NCBI GenBank assembly: GCA_002842875.1
Contig: PHEF01000005.1
Span: 1-64,000 of the forward strand
Reading direction: 5' to 3'
Source of the DNA: Alphaproteobacteria bacterium HGW-Alphaproteobacteria-3
GTDB taxonomy: Bacteria; Pseudomonadota; Alphaproteobacteria; Parvibaculales; Parvibaculaceae
Length of the DNA stretch: 64,000 nt
Part shown: positions 49,855 through 59,608 of the stretch, one piece after another
Position numbering within the stretch: the first letter of the stretch is position 1
Layout: each line of letters opens with the position of its first letter
The notes under the pieces: generated by a model
Databases searched by the model: none
What the model was told of the DNA's origin: nothing
Seen by the model: the letters and a program-made list of their open reading frames with translations, nothing else
Made by a program: the position numbers and the translations under genes

Positions 49855-51491
49855 TTGGCTAACACAAGCAGCGCGCTCTCAAGGGAACCATCGTCGGCAT
49901 TGAGAACGATCTTGCCATCATCGACGTCGGCCTCAAGACCGAAGGCCGCGTGCCGCTCAAGGAATTCGGCGCACCGGGCAAGCCTGCCGCGCTCAGCGTC
50001 GGCGACACGGTCGAAGTCTATCTCGAGCGCATCGAGAACTCGATGGGCGAAGCCATGCTGAGCCGCGAGAAGGCGAAGCGCGAAGAAAGCTGGATCCGCC
50101 TCGAAGTGGCATTCGACAAGCAGGAACGCGTCGACGGCCAGATCTTCGGCCGCGTGAAGGGCGGCTTCACCGTCGACCTCGACGGCGCCGTGGCATTCCT
50201 TCCGGGCAGCCAGGTCGACATCCGCCCCGTGCGCGACGTGACCCCGCTCATGAACATTCCGCAGCCCTTCCAGATTCTGAAGATGGACAAACGCCGCGGC
50301 AACATCGTCGTGTCGCGCCGCGCCGTCCTCGAAGAGACCCGCGCCGAACAGCGCCAGGAACTCGTCGAGAACCTCAAGGAAGGCCAGGTGCTCGAAGGCA
50401 TCGTCAAGAACATCACCGATTACGGCGCGTTCGTCGATCTCGGCGGTGTGGACGGCCTGCTCCACGTCACGGACATTGCGTGGCGCCGCGTGAACCATCC
50501 GACGGAAGTTCTCTCGATCGGCCAGACCGTCAAGGTGCAGGTCATCAAGGTGAACCACGAGACGCAGCGCATCTCGCTCGGCATGAAGCAGCTTGAAGCC
50601 GATCCCTGGGAAGGCGTCGAGGCGAAGTATCCGCTCAACGCACGCTTCACGGGCCGCGTGACGAACATCACCGATTACGGCGCGTTCGTCGAACTCGAGC
50701 CGGGCGTCGAAGGCCTCGTCCATGTTTCCGAAATGAGCTGGACGAAGAAGAACGTGCATCCGGGCAAGATCGTTTCCACCTCGCAGGAAGTGGAAGTGAT
50801 GGTGCTGGAAGTCGATCCGGTGAAGCGCCGCATCTCGCTTGGCCTGAAGCACTGCATGGACAATCCCTGGACCACCTTCGCCGAGCGCTTCCCGCCCGGG
50901 ACGATCGTCGAGGGCGAGATCAAGAACATCACCGAGTTCGGTCTTTTCATCGGTCTCGATGCCGATGTGGACGGCATGGTGCACATGTCCGATCTCGACT
51001 GGAACCGGTCCGGCGAGGAAGCCATGACCGACTACCAGAAGGGCCAGGTGGTGAAGGCCCAGGTGCTCGACGTCGATACCGAGAAGGAGCGCATCTCGCT
51101 CGGCATCAAGCAGCTCGGCGGCGACCCGATGGAATCGCTCGGCGACAACATCCGCAAGGGCGCGGTCGTCACCTGCACGGTGACGGGCGTGAACGAAAAC
51201 GGCATCGAAGTGACGGTCGGCGAAGAAAACATGCCTGCCTTCATCCGCCGTGCGGAACTCGCGCGCGACCGCGCCGACCAGCGCCCCGAGCGCTTCGCCG
51301 TCGGCGACAAGGTCGATGCCCGCGTGACGCAGTTCGACCGCACCGCGCGCAAGATCCAGCTCTCGATCAAGGCGCTGGAAATTGCCGAGGAAAAGGAAGC
51401 GGTCGCCCAGTACGGTTCGTCCGATTCGGGCGCATCGCTTGGCGACATTCTCGGAGCGGCCCTCAACAAGGCCAGCACCGACGACAAGTAA
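49855..51491 (+). pseudogene. rpsA: 30S ribosomal protein S1, 5' end disrupted
   Basis: The body is a normal S1: six S1-type RNA-binding repeats are seen, including EGIVKNITDYGAFVDLGGVDGLLHVTDI (third) and TGRVTNITDYGAFVELEPGVEGLVHVSEMSW (fourth). The start is abnormal. AGGAG precedes TTG at 49855 (Met-Ala-Asn-Thr-Ser-Ser), but the conserved block LKGTIVGIENDLAIIDVGLKTEGRVPLKEF lies in another frame, with a TAA at 49860-49862. About 20 residues between them are absent. The first start codon in the main frame is GTG 49950, inside repeat 1. S1 is essential in most bacteria of this type, so a sequence or assembly error is likely. Confidence 0.85.
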
Positions 51492-51497
51492 GACGCG

Positions 51498-51533
51498 CCG
51501 GCGGGGTGGTCTGCCACCCCGCCGGACCCTTTT
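51498..51533 (+). terminator. Rho-independent terminator after rpsA
   Basis: CCGGCGGGGTGG (51498-51509) pairs perfectly with CCACCCCGCCGG (51514-51525) around a TCTG loop, followed by ACCCTTTT. It lies seven bases after the rpsA stop. Confidence 0.88.
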
Positions 51534-51684
51534 CGAGGGGGGCCCTTTCGCGCTCCCGGCGGCCGCCAGACCGCAGCCGCCTCGCGAGAAAACAGTCCGC
51601 CGGACCGTTTTCTTGTCCCCCCGGCAGCCGAAAACGCTTTAAGCTCCCGGCACCCGTTCGCACCTTCCCAAGGAGAGCCTCCCA

Positions 51685-52629
51685 GTGTCTCTCGATGCAG
51701 TTTCGCTCGCGGACCGGCGACGCCTGAAGCGCCGTCTGTTTTTCTGGCGCGCCGGCGCGATTGCCGCCCTGGCCCTTGCGCTCCTCGTCCTGCTTGCCGA
51801 AGGCGGATTTGTGCTGCCGGGGGCGCATATCGCGCGGGTCTCGATTGCAGGCATCATCGTGGATGACCGCGCCCAGCAGGACATGCTCGAAAAAATCGCC
51901 GAAGACGGCAACGTCAAGGCGGTCATCCTGTCGATCGACAGTCCGGGCGGAACGACCACGGGGTCGGAAGCGCTTTTCGAGTCGGTACGCAAGGTGTCGG
52001 AGAAGAAGCCGGTCGTTGCCGTGCTAGGCACCCTGGCGGCTTCGGGCGGCTACATCGCCGCCATCTCGTCGGATCACATCGTCGCGCGCGGCAACACAAT
52101 CACCGGCTCGATCGGCGTCATCTTCCAATGGGCGCAGCTCGAAGGTCTGCTCGACACCATCGGCATCGAAATGCGGGAGGTGAAATCGGCGGCCCTGAAA
52201 GCGGAACCGAGCCCCTTCCACAAGGCGAGCCCGGAAGCCATCCGGGTGACGCAGGCGATGCTCGACACTTCTTATGAGTGGTTTCTTCGCCTCGTGGCCG
52301 AACGGCGCAACATGGATGCGGCGCAGGCGCGCAAGCTCGGCGACGGGCGCATCTATTCGGGCTGGCAGGCCGTCGAGAATGGTCTGGTGGACGAACTGGG
52401 CGGCGAAGAGCAGGCGATCGCCTGGCTCGCGAGCGAACACGGGATCAGCGAGACGTTGCCCGTCCGGGACTGGGCGCCCGAGTATCCCGACATCGGCGTG
52501 GCGGGTTTCGCGGGGCGCGCGCTGGGCGAGGCCGCCGTCACGGCCATCGACGGGCTGACCGGAAAAACACAGCAGGCAAAAAGACTTACACTTGACGGTC
52601 TCACGAGCGTTTGGCAACCTGACCGCTGA
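51685..52629 (+). CDS. sppA: Signal peptide peptidase SppA
   Basis: Inner-membrane serine protease of 314 residues that digests cleaved signal peptides. One N-terminal transmembrane helix ([21 protein letters not shown]) anchors it. The catalytic Ser lies in [12 protein letters not shown] (about residue 120), and the likely general-base Lys in [16 protein letters not shown] (about 175). SIDSPGGT and GSIGVIFQW are family segments. It is the short SppA36K-like type, with one catalytic domain per chain, expected to work as an oligomer. GTG 51685 has AAGGAG upstream. It follows the rpsA terminator and precedes ihfB by 70 bp. Confidence 0.9.
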   Translation: MSLDAVSLADRRRLKRRLFFWRAGAIAALALALLVLLAEGGFVLPGAHIARVSIAGIIVDDRAQQDMLEKIAEDGNVKAVILSIDSPGGTTTGSEALFESVRKVSEKKPVVAVLGTLAASGGYIAAISSDHIVARGNTITGSIGVIFQWAQLEGLLDTIGIEMREVKSAALKAEPSPFHKASPEAIRVTQAMLDTSYEWFLRLVAERRNMDAAQARKLGDGRIYSGWQAVENGLVDELGGEEQAIAWLASEHGISETLPVRDWAPEYPDIGVAGFAGRALGEAAVTAIDGLTGKTQQAKRLTLDGLTSVWQPDR

Positions 52630-52700
52630 TATGGGAAGAGCTTCCGCCGCTGCCGGTGGCGCGCGAAGCCGACGGAAAAGATGCCGGGGGACGGAAGAAA

Positions 52701-53039
52701 ATGATCAAGTCTGAGCTCGTCGCCCGCCTTGCCCAAGCCAATCCGCATCTCTACCAGCGTGACGTCGAGCGCATCGTCAGCACGATTTTCGACGAGATCA
52801 GCGCGGCGCTTGCGCGCGGCGACCGGGTGGAGCTTCGCGGCTTCGGCGCCTTCTCGGTGAAGAACCGTCCGGCACGAACGGGGCGCAATCCCCGCACCGG
52901 CGAGCCTGTGCATGTCGAGGAAAAGTCCGTGCCCTTCTTCAAGACGGGCAAGGAACTGCGCGAAAGGCTCAACAATGCGGACATCGCGGACGACAAGCTG
53001 CTGAACCACAACGACGACAGCGACGACAGCGACGACTGA
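52701..53039 (+). CDS. ihfB: Integration host factor subunit beta
   Basis: DNA-bending protein subunit of 112 residues. [70 protein letters not shown] is the IhfB/HU fold, with the intercalating Pro in RNPRTGEPV. The C-terminal tail ([12 protein letters not shown]) is longer and more acidic than in E. coli. ATG 52701 is selected as the family start; an upstream in-frame ATG would add 15 non-conserved residues. It pairs with IhfA, encoded elsewhere. Confidence 0.93.
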   Translation: MIKSELVARLAQANPHLYQRDVERIVSTIFDEISAALARGDRVELRGFGAFSVKNRPARTGRNPRTGEPVHVEEKSVPFFKTGKELRERLNNADIADDKLLNHNDDSDDSDD

Positions 53040-53112
53040 TCCCGTCCGCGAGGCGCCTTCGTCCCGGCCGGCCTGTCTCCCCTCCCGTGTTCCAAACCGG
53101 AAGTAACGCCCC

Positions 53113-53394
53113 GTGAAACTCCTGCGCTGGATCGTTCTGCCCCCGGCCGTCATTCTCGCCATGGCACTTGCCGTTGCGAACCGGGCGCCGGTCACCTTCA
53201 GCCTCGATCCGTTCGACACGGCCTCGCCCGCGCTGGGCTTCGACGTGCCGCTTTTTTTCGTCATCCTGGTTTCCGTGCTCGCCGGCATCCTGTTCGGCGG
53301 CATGGGCGCCTGGGCGCAGGCCCGGCGGAAAGCCGCAAAATCGCGGGGGACGGCCGCCACGGGCGAGACGACCCTGCCGGCCTTGCGCGACTGA
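53113..53394 (+). CDS. lapA: LapA-family (DUF1049) membrane protein
   Basis: A 93-residue inner-membrane protein with two transmembrane helices: WIVLPPAVILAMALAVANRAPVTFSLDPF and VPLFFVILVSVLAGILFGGMGAWAQARRKA. The N-R-x-P-V-x-F pattern after the first helix is typical of the LapA/DUF1049 family, which in E. coli acts with LapB in lipopolysaccharide assembly control. No lapB is seen next to it. GTG 53113 has GGAAG upstream. It stands between ihfB and pyrF, as in many alphaproteobacteria. Confidence 0.8.
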   Translation: MKLLRWIVLPPAVILAMALAVANRAPVTFSLDPFDTASPALGFDVPLFFVILVSVLAGILFGGMGAWAQARRKAAKSRGTAATGETTLPALRD

Positions 53395-53459
53395 GACGAG
53401 AAAACGAGGCCGCCGGCCGGACGATCTGCTATAAGGCCCGCAACCGGAGCAGCCGTCCC

Positions 53460-54161
53460 ATGACACAGGAAAACCCCGTCTTCTGCGCCCTCGACACGAC
53501 CGATCTCGGCCGTGCGGAGATGCTTGCGCGAAGCCTTCAAGGCTCCGTGGGCGGGGTGAAGATCGGCATGGAGTTCTTCAATGCGCATGGTCCCGCCGGC
53601 TACCGCGCGGTCGCGGCGGCAGGCCTGCCGGTCTTTCTCGACCTCAAGCTGCATGACATTCCGAACACGGTCGCGGGCGGCATCCGCGCGGTGCTGCCGC
53701 TCCGCCCCGCGATCGTCAACGTCCACACGGCAGGCGGCGCGGCGATGATGCGCGCGGCGGCGGACGCGGCGCGGGAAGCGGGCGACAAGCGGCCGCTCGT
53801 CATCGGCGTGACCATGCTGACGAGCCTCGATGCCTCCGACCTCGCCGATACCGGCGTCACGGGCAGCCCGGCCGACCATGTGCGGCGGCTCGCGAACCTT
53901 GCGGCCGCTTCGGGGCTCGACGGCGTCGTCTGCTCGGCGCATGAAATCGAGGTGCTGCGGCGCGACCTGGGCCGGGACTTCAAGCTGATCGTTCCCGGCA
54001 TCCGGCCCGCGGGCAGCGATGTTGGCGACCAGAAGCGCGTGATGACGCCCGCGCAGGCGCTGGCACGCGGCGCCGATGTGCTCGTGATCGGCCGCCCCAT
54101 CACCGGCGCGGGCGATCCGCGCGCCGCGGCCGAGGAGATCGGCCGGTCGCTGGCGGCGTGA
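53460..54161 (+). CDS. pyrF: Orotidine 5'-phosphate decarboxylase
   Basis: Last enzyme of UMP synthesis, 233 residues. The catalytic loop FLDLKLHDIPNTVAGG is intact (Asp-Lys-x-x-Asp tetrad), and IVPGIRPAGSDVGDQKRVMTPAQALARGADVLVIGRPITGA forms the phosphate-binding end. ATG 53460 has GGAGC upstream. Its stop lies five bases before the trpF ATG. Confidence 0.95.
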   Translation: MTQENPVFCALDTTDLGRAEMLARSLQGSVGGVKIGMEFFNAHGPAGYRAVAAAGLPVFLDLKLHDIPNTVAGGIRAVLPLRPAIVNVHTAGGAAMMRAAADAAREAGDKRPLVIGVTMLTSLDASDLADTGVTGSPADHVRRLANLAAASGLDGVVCSAHEIEVLRRDLGRDFKLIVPGIRPAGSDVGDQKRVMTPAQALARGADVLVIGRPITGAGDPRAAAEEIGRSLAA

Positions 54162-54166
54162 ACGAG

Positions 54167-54814
54167 ATGAGCGTCCGGGTGAAAATCTGCGGTCTTTCGA
54201 CGCCCGAAACGGTCGGCACCGCCGTTGCGGCGGGCGCCGACTATCTCGGCTTCGTCTTCTACCCGAAAAGCCCCCGGAACATTTCGCCCGAGCAGGCGCG
54301 CGCGCTGGCGGGAGGCGTTCCTTCCTCCGTGCTCAAGGTTTCGCTCACCGTCGATGCCGACGACCGGACGCTTGACGGGGTGGTCGAGGCGCTCCGGCCC
54401 GACATTCTGCAGCTTCATGGCGCGGAAACGCCGGAACGCCTGAGGGAACTCAAGGCCCGCTATGGCCTCACGCTTATGAAGGTCATCGGCATTGCCGGAC
54501 CCGACGACCCGCTCAAGGCCGCCATTTACCGCGATTCAGCCGATTTGTTGCTGTTCGATGCCAAACCGCCTAAATCTATGGCAGGCGCTTTGCCGGGCGG
54601 CAACGGGCTCGTTTTCGACTGGTCCCTGATCGCGGGACACAGGCCCGAAACGCCCTGGATGCTCTCCGGTGGACTCAACGCGGAAAACGTCGCCGAAGCG
54701 ATCCGGATTACGGGCGCCGAGGCTGTCGACGTTTCGTCCGGCGTCGAGGATGCGCCGGGCCGGAAAAAGCCGGAACTGATCGAGGCCTTCATCCGGGCGG
54801 CAAAGGCCGCCTGA
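54167..54814 (+). CDS. trpF: Phosphoribosylanthranilate isomerase
   Basis: Tryptophan-pathway enzyme of 215 residues that isomerises phosphoribosylanthranilate. [35 protein letters not shown] contains the catalytic Cys (KICG), and Asp is in [14 protein letters not shown] and the C-terminal [37 protein letters not shown] bind phosphate. The ATG at 54167 is favoured; an in-frame GTG at 54158 overlaps the pyrF stop. It heads the trpF-trpB-trpA set. Confidence 0.94.
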   Translation: MSVRVKICGLSTPETVGTAVAAGADYLGFVFYPKSPRNISPEQARALAGGVPSSVLKVSLTVDADDRTLDGVVEALRPDILQLHGAETPERLRELKARYGLTLMKVIGIAGPDDPLKAAIYRDSADLLLFDAKPPKSMAGALPGGNGLVFDWSLIAGHRPETPWMLSGGLNAENVAEAIRITGAEAVDVSSGVEDAPGRKKPELIEAFIRAAKAA

Positions 54815-54824
54815 GCTGGCGGGC

Positions 54825-56096
54825 GTGACGGGAAAGAAAGTGGCAAGCGTGAGCCTGACGAAAGCAAATTCACTCCGTGGCGGACCCGACGAACGGGGCC
54901 GCTTCGGCATATTCGGCGGGCGCTTCGTCGCCGAGACGCTGATGCCGCTCGTGCTCGATCTCGATCAGGCCTACCGGCACGCAAAAGCCGATCCCGCCTT
55001 CCAGGCGCAAATCGACCACATGCAGCGCGATTATGTGGGCCGCGAAAGTCCGCTCTATTTCGCCGAGCGGCTGACCGCGCATCTTCGTGAAAAATCCGCG
55101 GCCGCCGGCAGCAAGGGCGGCGCGAAAATCTATTTCAAGCGCGACGAGCTCAACCACACCGGCAGCCACAAGATCAACAACTGCCTCGGGCAGATACTGC
55201 TCGCGATGCGCATGGGCAAGACGCGCATCATCGCGGAAACCGGCGCGGGCCAGCACGGCGTTGCGACGGCGACGGTGTGTGCGCGGTTCGGCCTCCCCTG
55301 CGTCGTCTATATGGGCACCACCGATATCGAGCGGCAGAAGCCGAATGTCTTCCGCATGAAGCTGCTGGGCGCGGAAGTGATCCCCGTCACGTCGGGCACC
55401 GGCACGCTGAAAGACGCGATGAACGAGGCGCTGCGCGACTGGGTGACGAATGTCGAGAACACCTATTATCTGATCGGCACCGTTGCCGGGCCGCATCCCT
55501 ATCCCGCCATGGTGCGCGATTTCCAGTCCATCATCGGCGAGGAAACGAAGCGGCAGATGATGGAGCGCGAAGGACGGCTGCCCGACAGTCTCGTCGCCTG
55601 CATCGGCGGCGGCTCCAACGCGATGGGACTTTTCCATCCCTTCCTCGACGATCCCTCCGTGAAGATTTACGGCGTCGAAGCAGCGGGCAAGGGCATCGAG
55701 ACCGGCGAACATTGCGCCTCGCTCAAGGGCGGGTCGCCCGGCGTGCTGCATGGCAACCGCACCTATCTGCTGCAGGACGAAGACGGGCAGATCAAGGACG
55801 GTCATTCGATTTCCGCCGGGCTCGACTATCCGGGCATCGGGCCGGAACATTCATGGCTGCATGAAACCGGCCGCGCGGAATATGTCTCGGTGACGGACAG
55901 GGAAGCGCTCGACGCCTTCCAGCTCTGCTCGCGCCTCGAGGGCATCATCCCCGCGCTCGAACCCGCGCATGCCCTCGCCTTCGTGACGAAACTCGCGCCG
56001 ACGCTGCCGAAGGACCACCTCATGGTGATGAACCTGTGCGGGCGCGGCGACAAGGACGTCTTTGCCGTTGCCGATCATCTGGGGGTGACGCTGTGA
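54825..56096 (+). CDS. trpB: Tryptophan synthase subunit beta
   Basis: PLP enzyme of 423 residues that joins indole and serine to make tryptophan. The PLP Lys is in [16 protein letters not shown] (about residue 110), and the phosphate loop is [26 protein letters not shown] and [10 protein letters not shown] are typical. GTG 54825 begins a 25-residue lead before the conserved [17 protein letters not shown]; a second GTG at 54840 is also possible. Its stop overlaps trpA. Confidence 0.95.
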   Translation: MTGKKVASVSLTKANSLRGGPDERGRFGIFGGRFVAETLMPLVLDLDQAYRHAKADPAFQAQIDHMQRDYVGRESPLYFAERLTAHLREKSAAAGSKGGAKIYFKRDELNHTGSHKINNCLGQILLAMRMGKTRIIAETGAGQHGVATATVCARFGLPCVVYMGTTDIERQKPNVFRMKLLGAEVIPVTSGTGTLKDAMNEALRDWVTNVENTYYLIGTVAGPHPYPAMVRDFQSIIGEETKRQMMEREGRLPDSLVACIGGGSNAMGLFHPFLDDPSVKIYGVEAAGKGIETGEHCASLKGGSPGVLHGNRTYLLQDEDGQIKDGHSISAGLDYPGIGPEHSWLHETGRAEYVSVTDREALDAFQLCSRLEGIIPALEPAHALAFVTKLAPTLPKDHLMVMNLCGRGDKDVFAVADHLGVTL

Positions 56097-56929
56097 CGCG
56101 CCTCGATAGACGTTTCGACGAGCTGAAAGCGCAAGGCCGCGCCGCCTTCGTCACCTTCATCACGGCGGGCGACCCCGATTTCGAGACGACGCTCGGTCTT
56201 CTGAACGGGTTGCCCGGCGCGGGCGCCGATGTCATCGAACTCGGCATGCCCTTCACCGATCCGATGGCGGACGGGCCCTCCATCCAGGCGTCCGCCCAGC
56301 GCGCGCTGGGCAACGGCGCGAGCATGATGAAGACGCTGGAACTCGTACGCCGCTTCCGCGAGAACGACAACAGCACCCCGATCGTGCTCATGGGCTATTA
56401 CAACCCGATCTATCACATGAGCGTCGAGACCTTTCTCGGGCGCGCCATCGAGGCCGGCGTCGACGGGCTGATCGTCGTCGATCTGCCGCCGGAGGAAGAC
56501 GACGAGCTTTGCGTGCCCGCGATGAAGGCGGGGCTCAACTTCATCCGTCTCGCAACGCCGACGACGGACGACAAGCGGCTGCCGGCCGTTCTCGCGAACA
56601 CATCCGGCTTCGTCTACTACGTGTCGATTACCGGTATCACCGGTTCGGCGAGCCCGCAGGCGCGCAATGTCGAAGCGGCCGTAAACCGGATCAAGCGGCA
56701 CACCGCGCTGCCGGTCGCTGTCGGCTTCGGTATCAAGACGCCGGAGCAGGCAGCCGAGATCGCGCGCACGGCGGACGGCGCCGTGGTCGGCTCCGCCATC
56801 GTCGATGCGATTGCGAAGGAAATCGGAGCGGACGGCAAGATGGCGCCCGGCGCCGTGGAGCGCGTTCTGGAATTTGTTGGCAAGCTTGCGAACGGCGTCC
56901 ATGCCGCGCGCAAGGCAGCCGCCGAATAG
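56093..56929 (+). CDS. trpA: Tryptophan synthase subunit alpha
   Basis: Lyase of 278 residues that releases indole from indole-3-glycerol phosphate. The catalytic Glu is in [17 protein letters not shown] (about residue 50) and the Asp in [10 protein letters not shown]. The phosphate loop [30 protein letters not shown] is intact. GTG 56093 overlaps the trpB stop (GTGA), indicating coupled translation in equal amounts with TrpB, as needed for the alpha2beta2 complex. Confidence 0.95.
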   Translation: MTRLDRRFDELKAQGRAAFVTFITAGDPDFETTLGLLNGLPGAGADVIELGMPFTDPMADGPSIQASAQRALGNGASMMKTLELVRRFRENDNSTPIVLMGYYNPIYHMSVETFLGRAIEAGVDGLIVVDLPPEEDDELCVPAMKAGLNFIRLATPTTDDKRLPAVLANTSGFVYYVSITGITGSASPQARNVEAAVNRIKRHTALPVAVGFGIKTPEQAAEIARTADGAVVGSAIVDAIAKEIGADGKMAPGAVERVLEFVGKLANGVHAARKAAAE

Positions 56930-56941
56930 GGAGTTCAGCCG

Positions 56942-57856
56942 ATGAACTGGATCAACAATGTCGTCCGGCCGAAAATCCAGCGAGTCTTCAACAAGAAGCC
57001 GCAAACTCCCGACAATCTCTGGCACAAGTGCCCGGCCTGCGGCGAGATGATTTTCCACCGCGACCTCGAAGCGGCGATGCGCGTGTGTCCGGGCTGCGAC
57101 AACCATATGCGTCTCGGTACGAAGGAGCGTTTCGCCTCGCTCTTCGACAATGCCGATTACCAGGTCGTGCCGGTCGATGCCGTGGCGGTCGATCCACTGA
57201 AGTTCCGCGACCAGAAGAAGTATCCCGACCGGCTGAAGGAAGCCCGCTCGAAGACCGGCCGCGACGATGCGGTGACGGTTGCGCATGGACCGCTCGACGG
57301 TGTCGAAACCGTGATCGCCGTCGAGGATTTTTCCTTCATGGGCGGCTCGCTCGGCATGGCGGCGGGCGAGGCGATCATTCGCGGCGCGGAAACCGCCCTC
57401 GAAAAGAAGGCGCCTTATATTCTCTTTACCGCCGCCGGCGGCGCACGCATGCAGGAGGGCATTCTCTCGCTCATGCAGATGCCGCGCACGACCGTTGCAC
57501 TGCAGCTCGTGCGCGAAGCGGGCCTCCCCTTCATCGTGGTGCTGACCGACCCGACGACAGGCGGCGTGCTCGCCTCCTACGCCATGCTTGGCGACATCCA
57601 GATTGCGGAACCCAAGGCGCTGATCGGCTTTTCCGGACGCCGCGTCATCGAGCAGACGATCCGCGAAAAACTGCCGGACGATTTCCAGTCGGCCGAATTC
57701 CAGTTCGCCCACGGCATGATCGACATGATCGTGCATCGCCACAAGATGAAGGACACGCTCGCACGCGTGGTCCGGCTGATGACACACCGGCCGCGCAGCC
57801 CGCGACAGCAGAGCGCCAACATGCCCGCGAAGACCGCAGCGCCAGCGACACCGTGA
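56942..57856 (+). CDS. accD: Acetyl-CoA carboxylase carboxyltransferase subunit beta
   Basis: Carboxyltransferase subunit of 304 residues for malonyl-CoA synthesis, working with AccA. The N-terminal zinc ribbon is seen as [40 protein letters not shown] and [17 protein letters not shown] are carboxyltransferase motifs. ATG 56942 follows trpA by 12 bp. The C-terminal 25 residues are a Ser/Pro/Ala tail. It is distinct from the single-chain carboxylase at 14129. Confidence 0.95.
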   Translation: MNWINNVVRPKIQRVFNKKPQTPDNLWHKCPACGEMIFHRDLEAAMRVCPGCDNHMRLGTKERFASLFDNADYQVVPVDAVAVDPLKFRDQKKYPDRLKEARSKTGRDDAVTVAHGPLDGVETVIAVEDFSFMGGSLGMAAGEAIIRGAETALEKKAPYILFTAAGGARMQEGILSLMQMPRTTVALQLVREAGLPFIVVLTDPTTGGVLASYAMLGDIQIAEPKALIGFSGRRVIEQTIREKLPDDFQSAEFQFAHGMIDMIVHRHKMKDTLARVVRLMTHRPRSPRQQSANMPAKTAAPATP

Positions 57857-59123
57857 GCGACGGCACCGTCACTTCCAGCGACGTCATTCTCGAACGGCTG
57901 ACGAAACTTCATCCGAAGCTGATCGACCTCTCGCTCGACCGGACCTGGCGCCTGCTTGCGGCGCTCGGGCACCCCGAGCGCGCGCTGCCGCCGGTCTTCC
58001 ACATTGCGGGGACGAACGGCAAAGGCTCCGTTTCAGCCTATCTCCGTGCAGCGCTCGAGGCAGGCGGCTATGCTGTCCACTCCTATACCTCGCCGCATCT
58101 CGTGCGCTTCCATGAGCGCATTCGCCTGGCGGGCAGGCCGGCAAGCGCGCCGATTCCCGAAGAAAGGCTCGCCGCGCTTCTCGACGAATGCGAAAGAGCG
58201 AATGCGGGCGCGCCCATTACCTTTTTCGAGATCACGACCGCCGCCGCCCTTCTCGCCTTCTCGCGCGAGCCCGCCGACGCGCTCATTCTCGAAGTCGGCA
58301 TGGGCGGCCGGCTCGACCATTCCTCGGGGACACGATCGAACTCATCGCCACCGAGAAGGCAGGCATATTGAAGCGGGGCGTGCCCGCCGTGATCGGGCCG
58401 CAGACGGACGAAGCGCGCATCGCCATCGAAATGGCGGCGGAGAAGACGGGCGCGCCGCTCTTCCTTCACGGACAGGACTTCACCGCGCATGAGGAGGGCG
58501 GCGCGCTCGTCTATCAGGACGAGGACGGGCTTCTCGACCTGCCGTTGCCGCGCCTGCCTGGACGGCACCAGATCGACAATGCGGGCATTGCCATCTGCGC
58601 GTTGCGCAAGGCGGGTGTCCTGCCGCTTGCACGCGACGCGATTGCGCGTGCCATGACGGACGTCGAGTGGCCGGCGCGCTTGCAGCGGCTGACGCGTGGA
58701 CCGCTTTTCGCGGCGCTGCCGCGCGACGCCGAAGTCTGGCTCGACGGGGGACACAACCCCGCCGCCGGACGCGCCGTTGCCGAAGCGATGGCCGATCTCG
58801 CGCAACACGATCGCGAAGGCGAGCCGCGCCCGCTCATTCTCGTCAGCGGGATGCTCGACACAAAGGACGCCACGGGGTTCTTCGCACCTTTCCGGGGGCT
58901 CGCCGCTCATGTCGAGACGGTTGCCATTCCCGATACGCCGGCGAGCATGACGGCAGCGGCGCTTGCCGATACGGCCGCAGGCGCCGGGCTCGACGCCCAT
59001 CCGGCTTCGTCGCTTGACGAGGCGCTGACGCGGGCGTGCCTTGCCGCGGGGCGGGCGACACCGCGTATCCTGATCTGCGGTTCGCTCTACCTTGCCGGCC
59101 AGGTGCTCGCGGAGAACGGCTGA
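57853..59123 (+). pseudogene. folC: Folylpolyglutamate/dihydrofolate synthase, internal deletion and frameshift
   Basis: GTG 57853 overlaps the accD stop. The N-terminal part is normal up to EVGMGGRLD (about residue 155), including the ATP loop IAGTNGKGSVSAYL. Just after it the sequence jumps to FLGDTIELIATEKAGILKRG in another frame at about 58320. In relatives these are separated by about 20 residues (GRLDATN...LDH). So a short deletion, possibly between two CTCGAC copies, has removed them and shifted the frame. The C-terminal part is otherwise complete to 59123 (WLDGGHNPAAG, ILVSGML). FolC is normally essential, so a sequencing or assembly error is possible. Confidence 0.85.
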
Positions 59124-59124
59124 A

Positions 59125-59160
59125 AGAAAAAAGGCCGGTCTGCGAAAACCGGCCTTTCGA
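59125..59160. terminator. Bidirectional terminator between folC and trxA
   Basis: AAAGGCCGGT (59130-59139) pairs with ACCGGCCTTT (59148-59157) around an 8-base loop. A-rich and T-rich flanks serve both the rightward folC and the leftward trxA transcripts. Confidence 0.88.
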
Positions 59161-59175
59161 AACGTAGCTGGAAAA

Positions 59176-59496
59176 TCAGATGGCGCTGTCGATCCACTCG
59201 ACGATCTTGCCCTTCGGCAAAGCGCCCACCTTGGTTGCCGCCACCTGACCGTCCTTGAAGATCATCAGCGTCGGGATGCCGCGCACGCCGTATTTCGTCG
59301 GCACGTTCGGGTTTTCGTCGATGTTGATCTTGGCGATCGTCAGCTTGCCGCCATAATCCTTCGCGATTTCCTCAAGCGCCGGACCGATCTGCTTGCAGGG
59401 ACCGCACCACTCCGCCCAGAAGTCGACCAATACGGGCCCACTCGCATCGATGACATCGGCCTCGAACGATGCGTCGGTCACTTTGCTCGTCGTCAT
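59176..59496 (-). CDS. trxA: Thioredoxin
   Basis: Disulfide reductase of 106 residues. The active site WCGPCK is in [20 protein letters not shown] (residues 25-45), with the cis-Pro in [14 protein letters not shown] 59496 has AAGGAC upstream. It lies downstream of addA in the same direction, convergent with folC. Standard cytoplasmic thioredoxin without signal peptide. Confidence 0.97.
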   Translation of the reverse strand: MTTSKVTDASFEADVIDASGPVLVDFWAEWCGPCKQIGPALEEIAKDYGGKLTIAKINIDENPNVPTKYGVRGIPTLMIFKDGQVAATKVGALPKGKIVEWIDSAI

Positions 59497-59608
59497 TTTC
59501 TTCGTCCTTTCTGGCCGTCGTCCGGACGTTCCGGGCGAGGCGCGCGCCTTGGCGCCGATACGGGTACTGGTTCAGCTGGCTTGAATCTAGGAACGCCTCC
59601 TCGCAAGG

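Noticed and set aside
54825-59123. Restriction-type or toxin-antitoxin genes within the trp-folC block
   Set aside because: All other open frames here are shadows of trpB, trpA, accD and folC in high-GC DNA.
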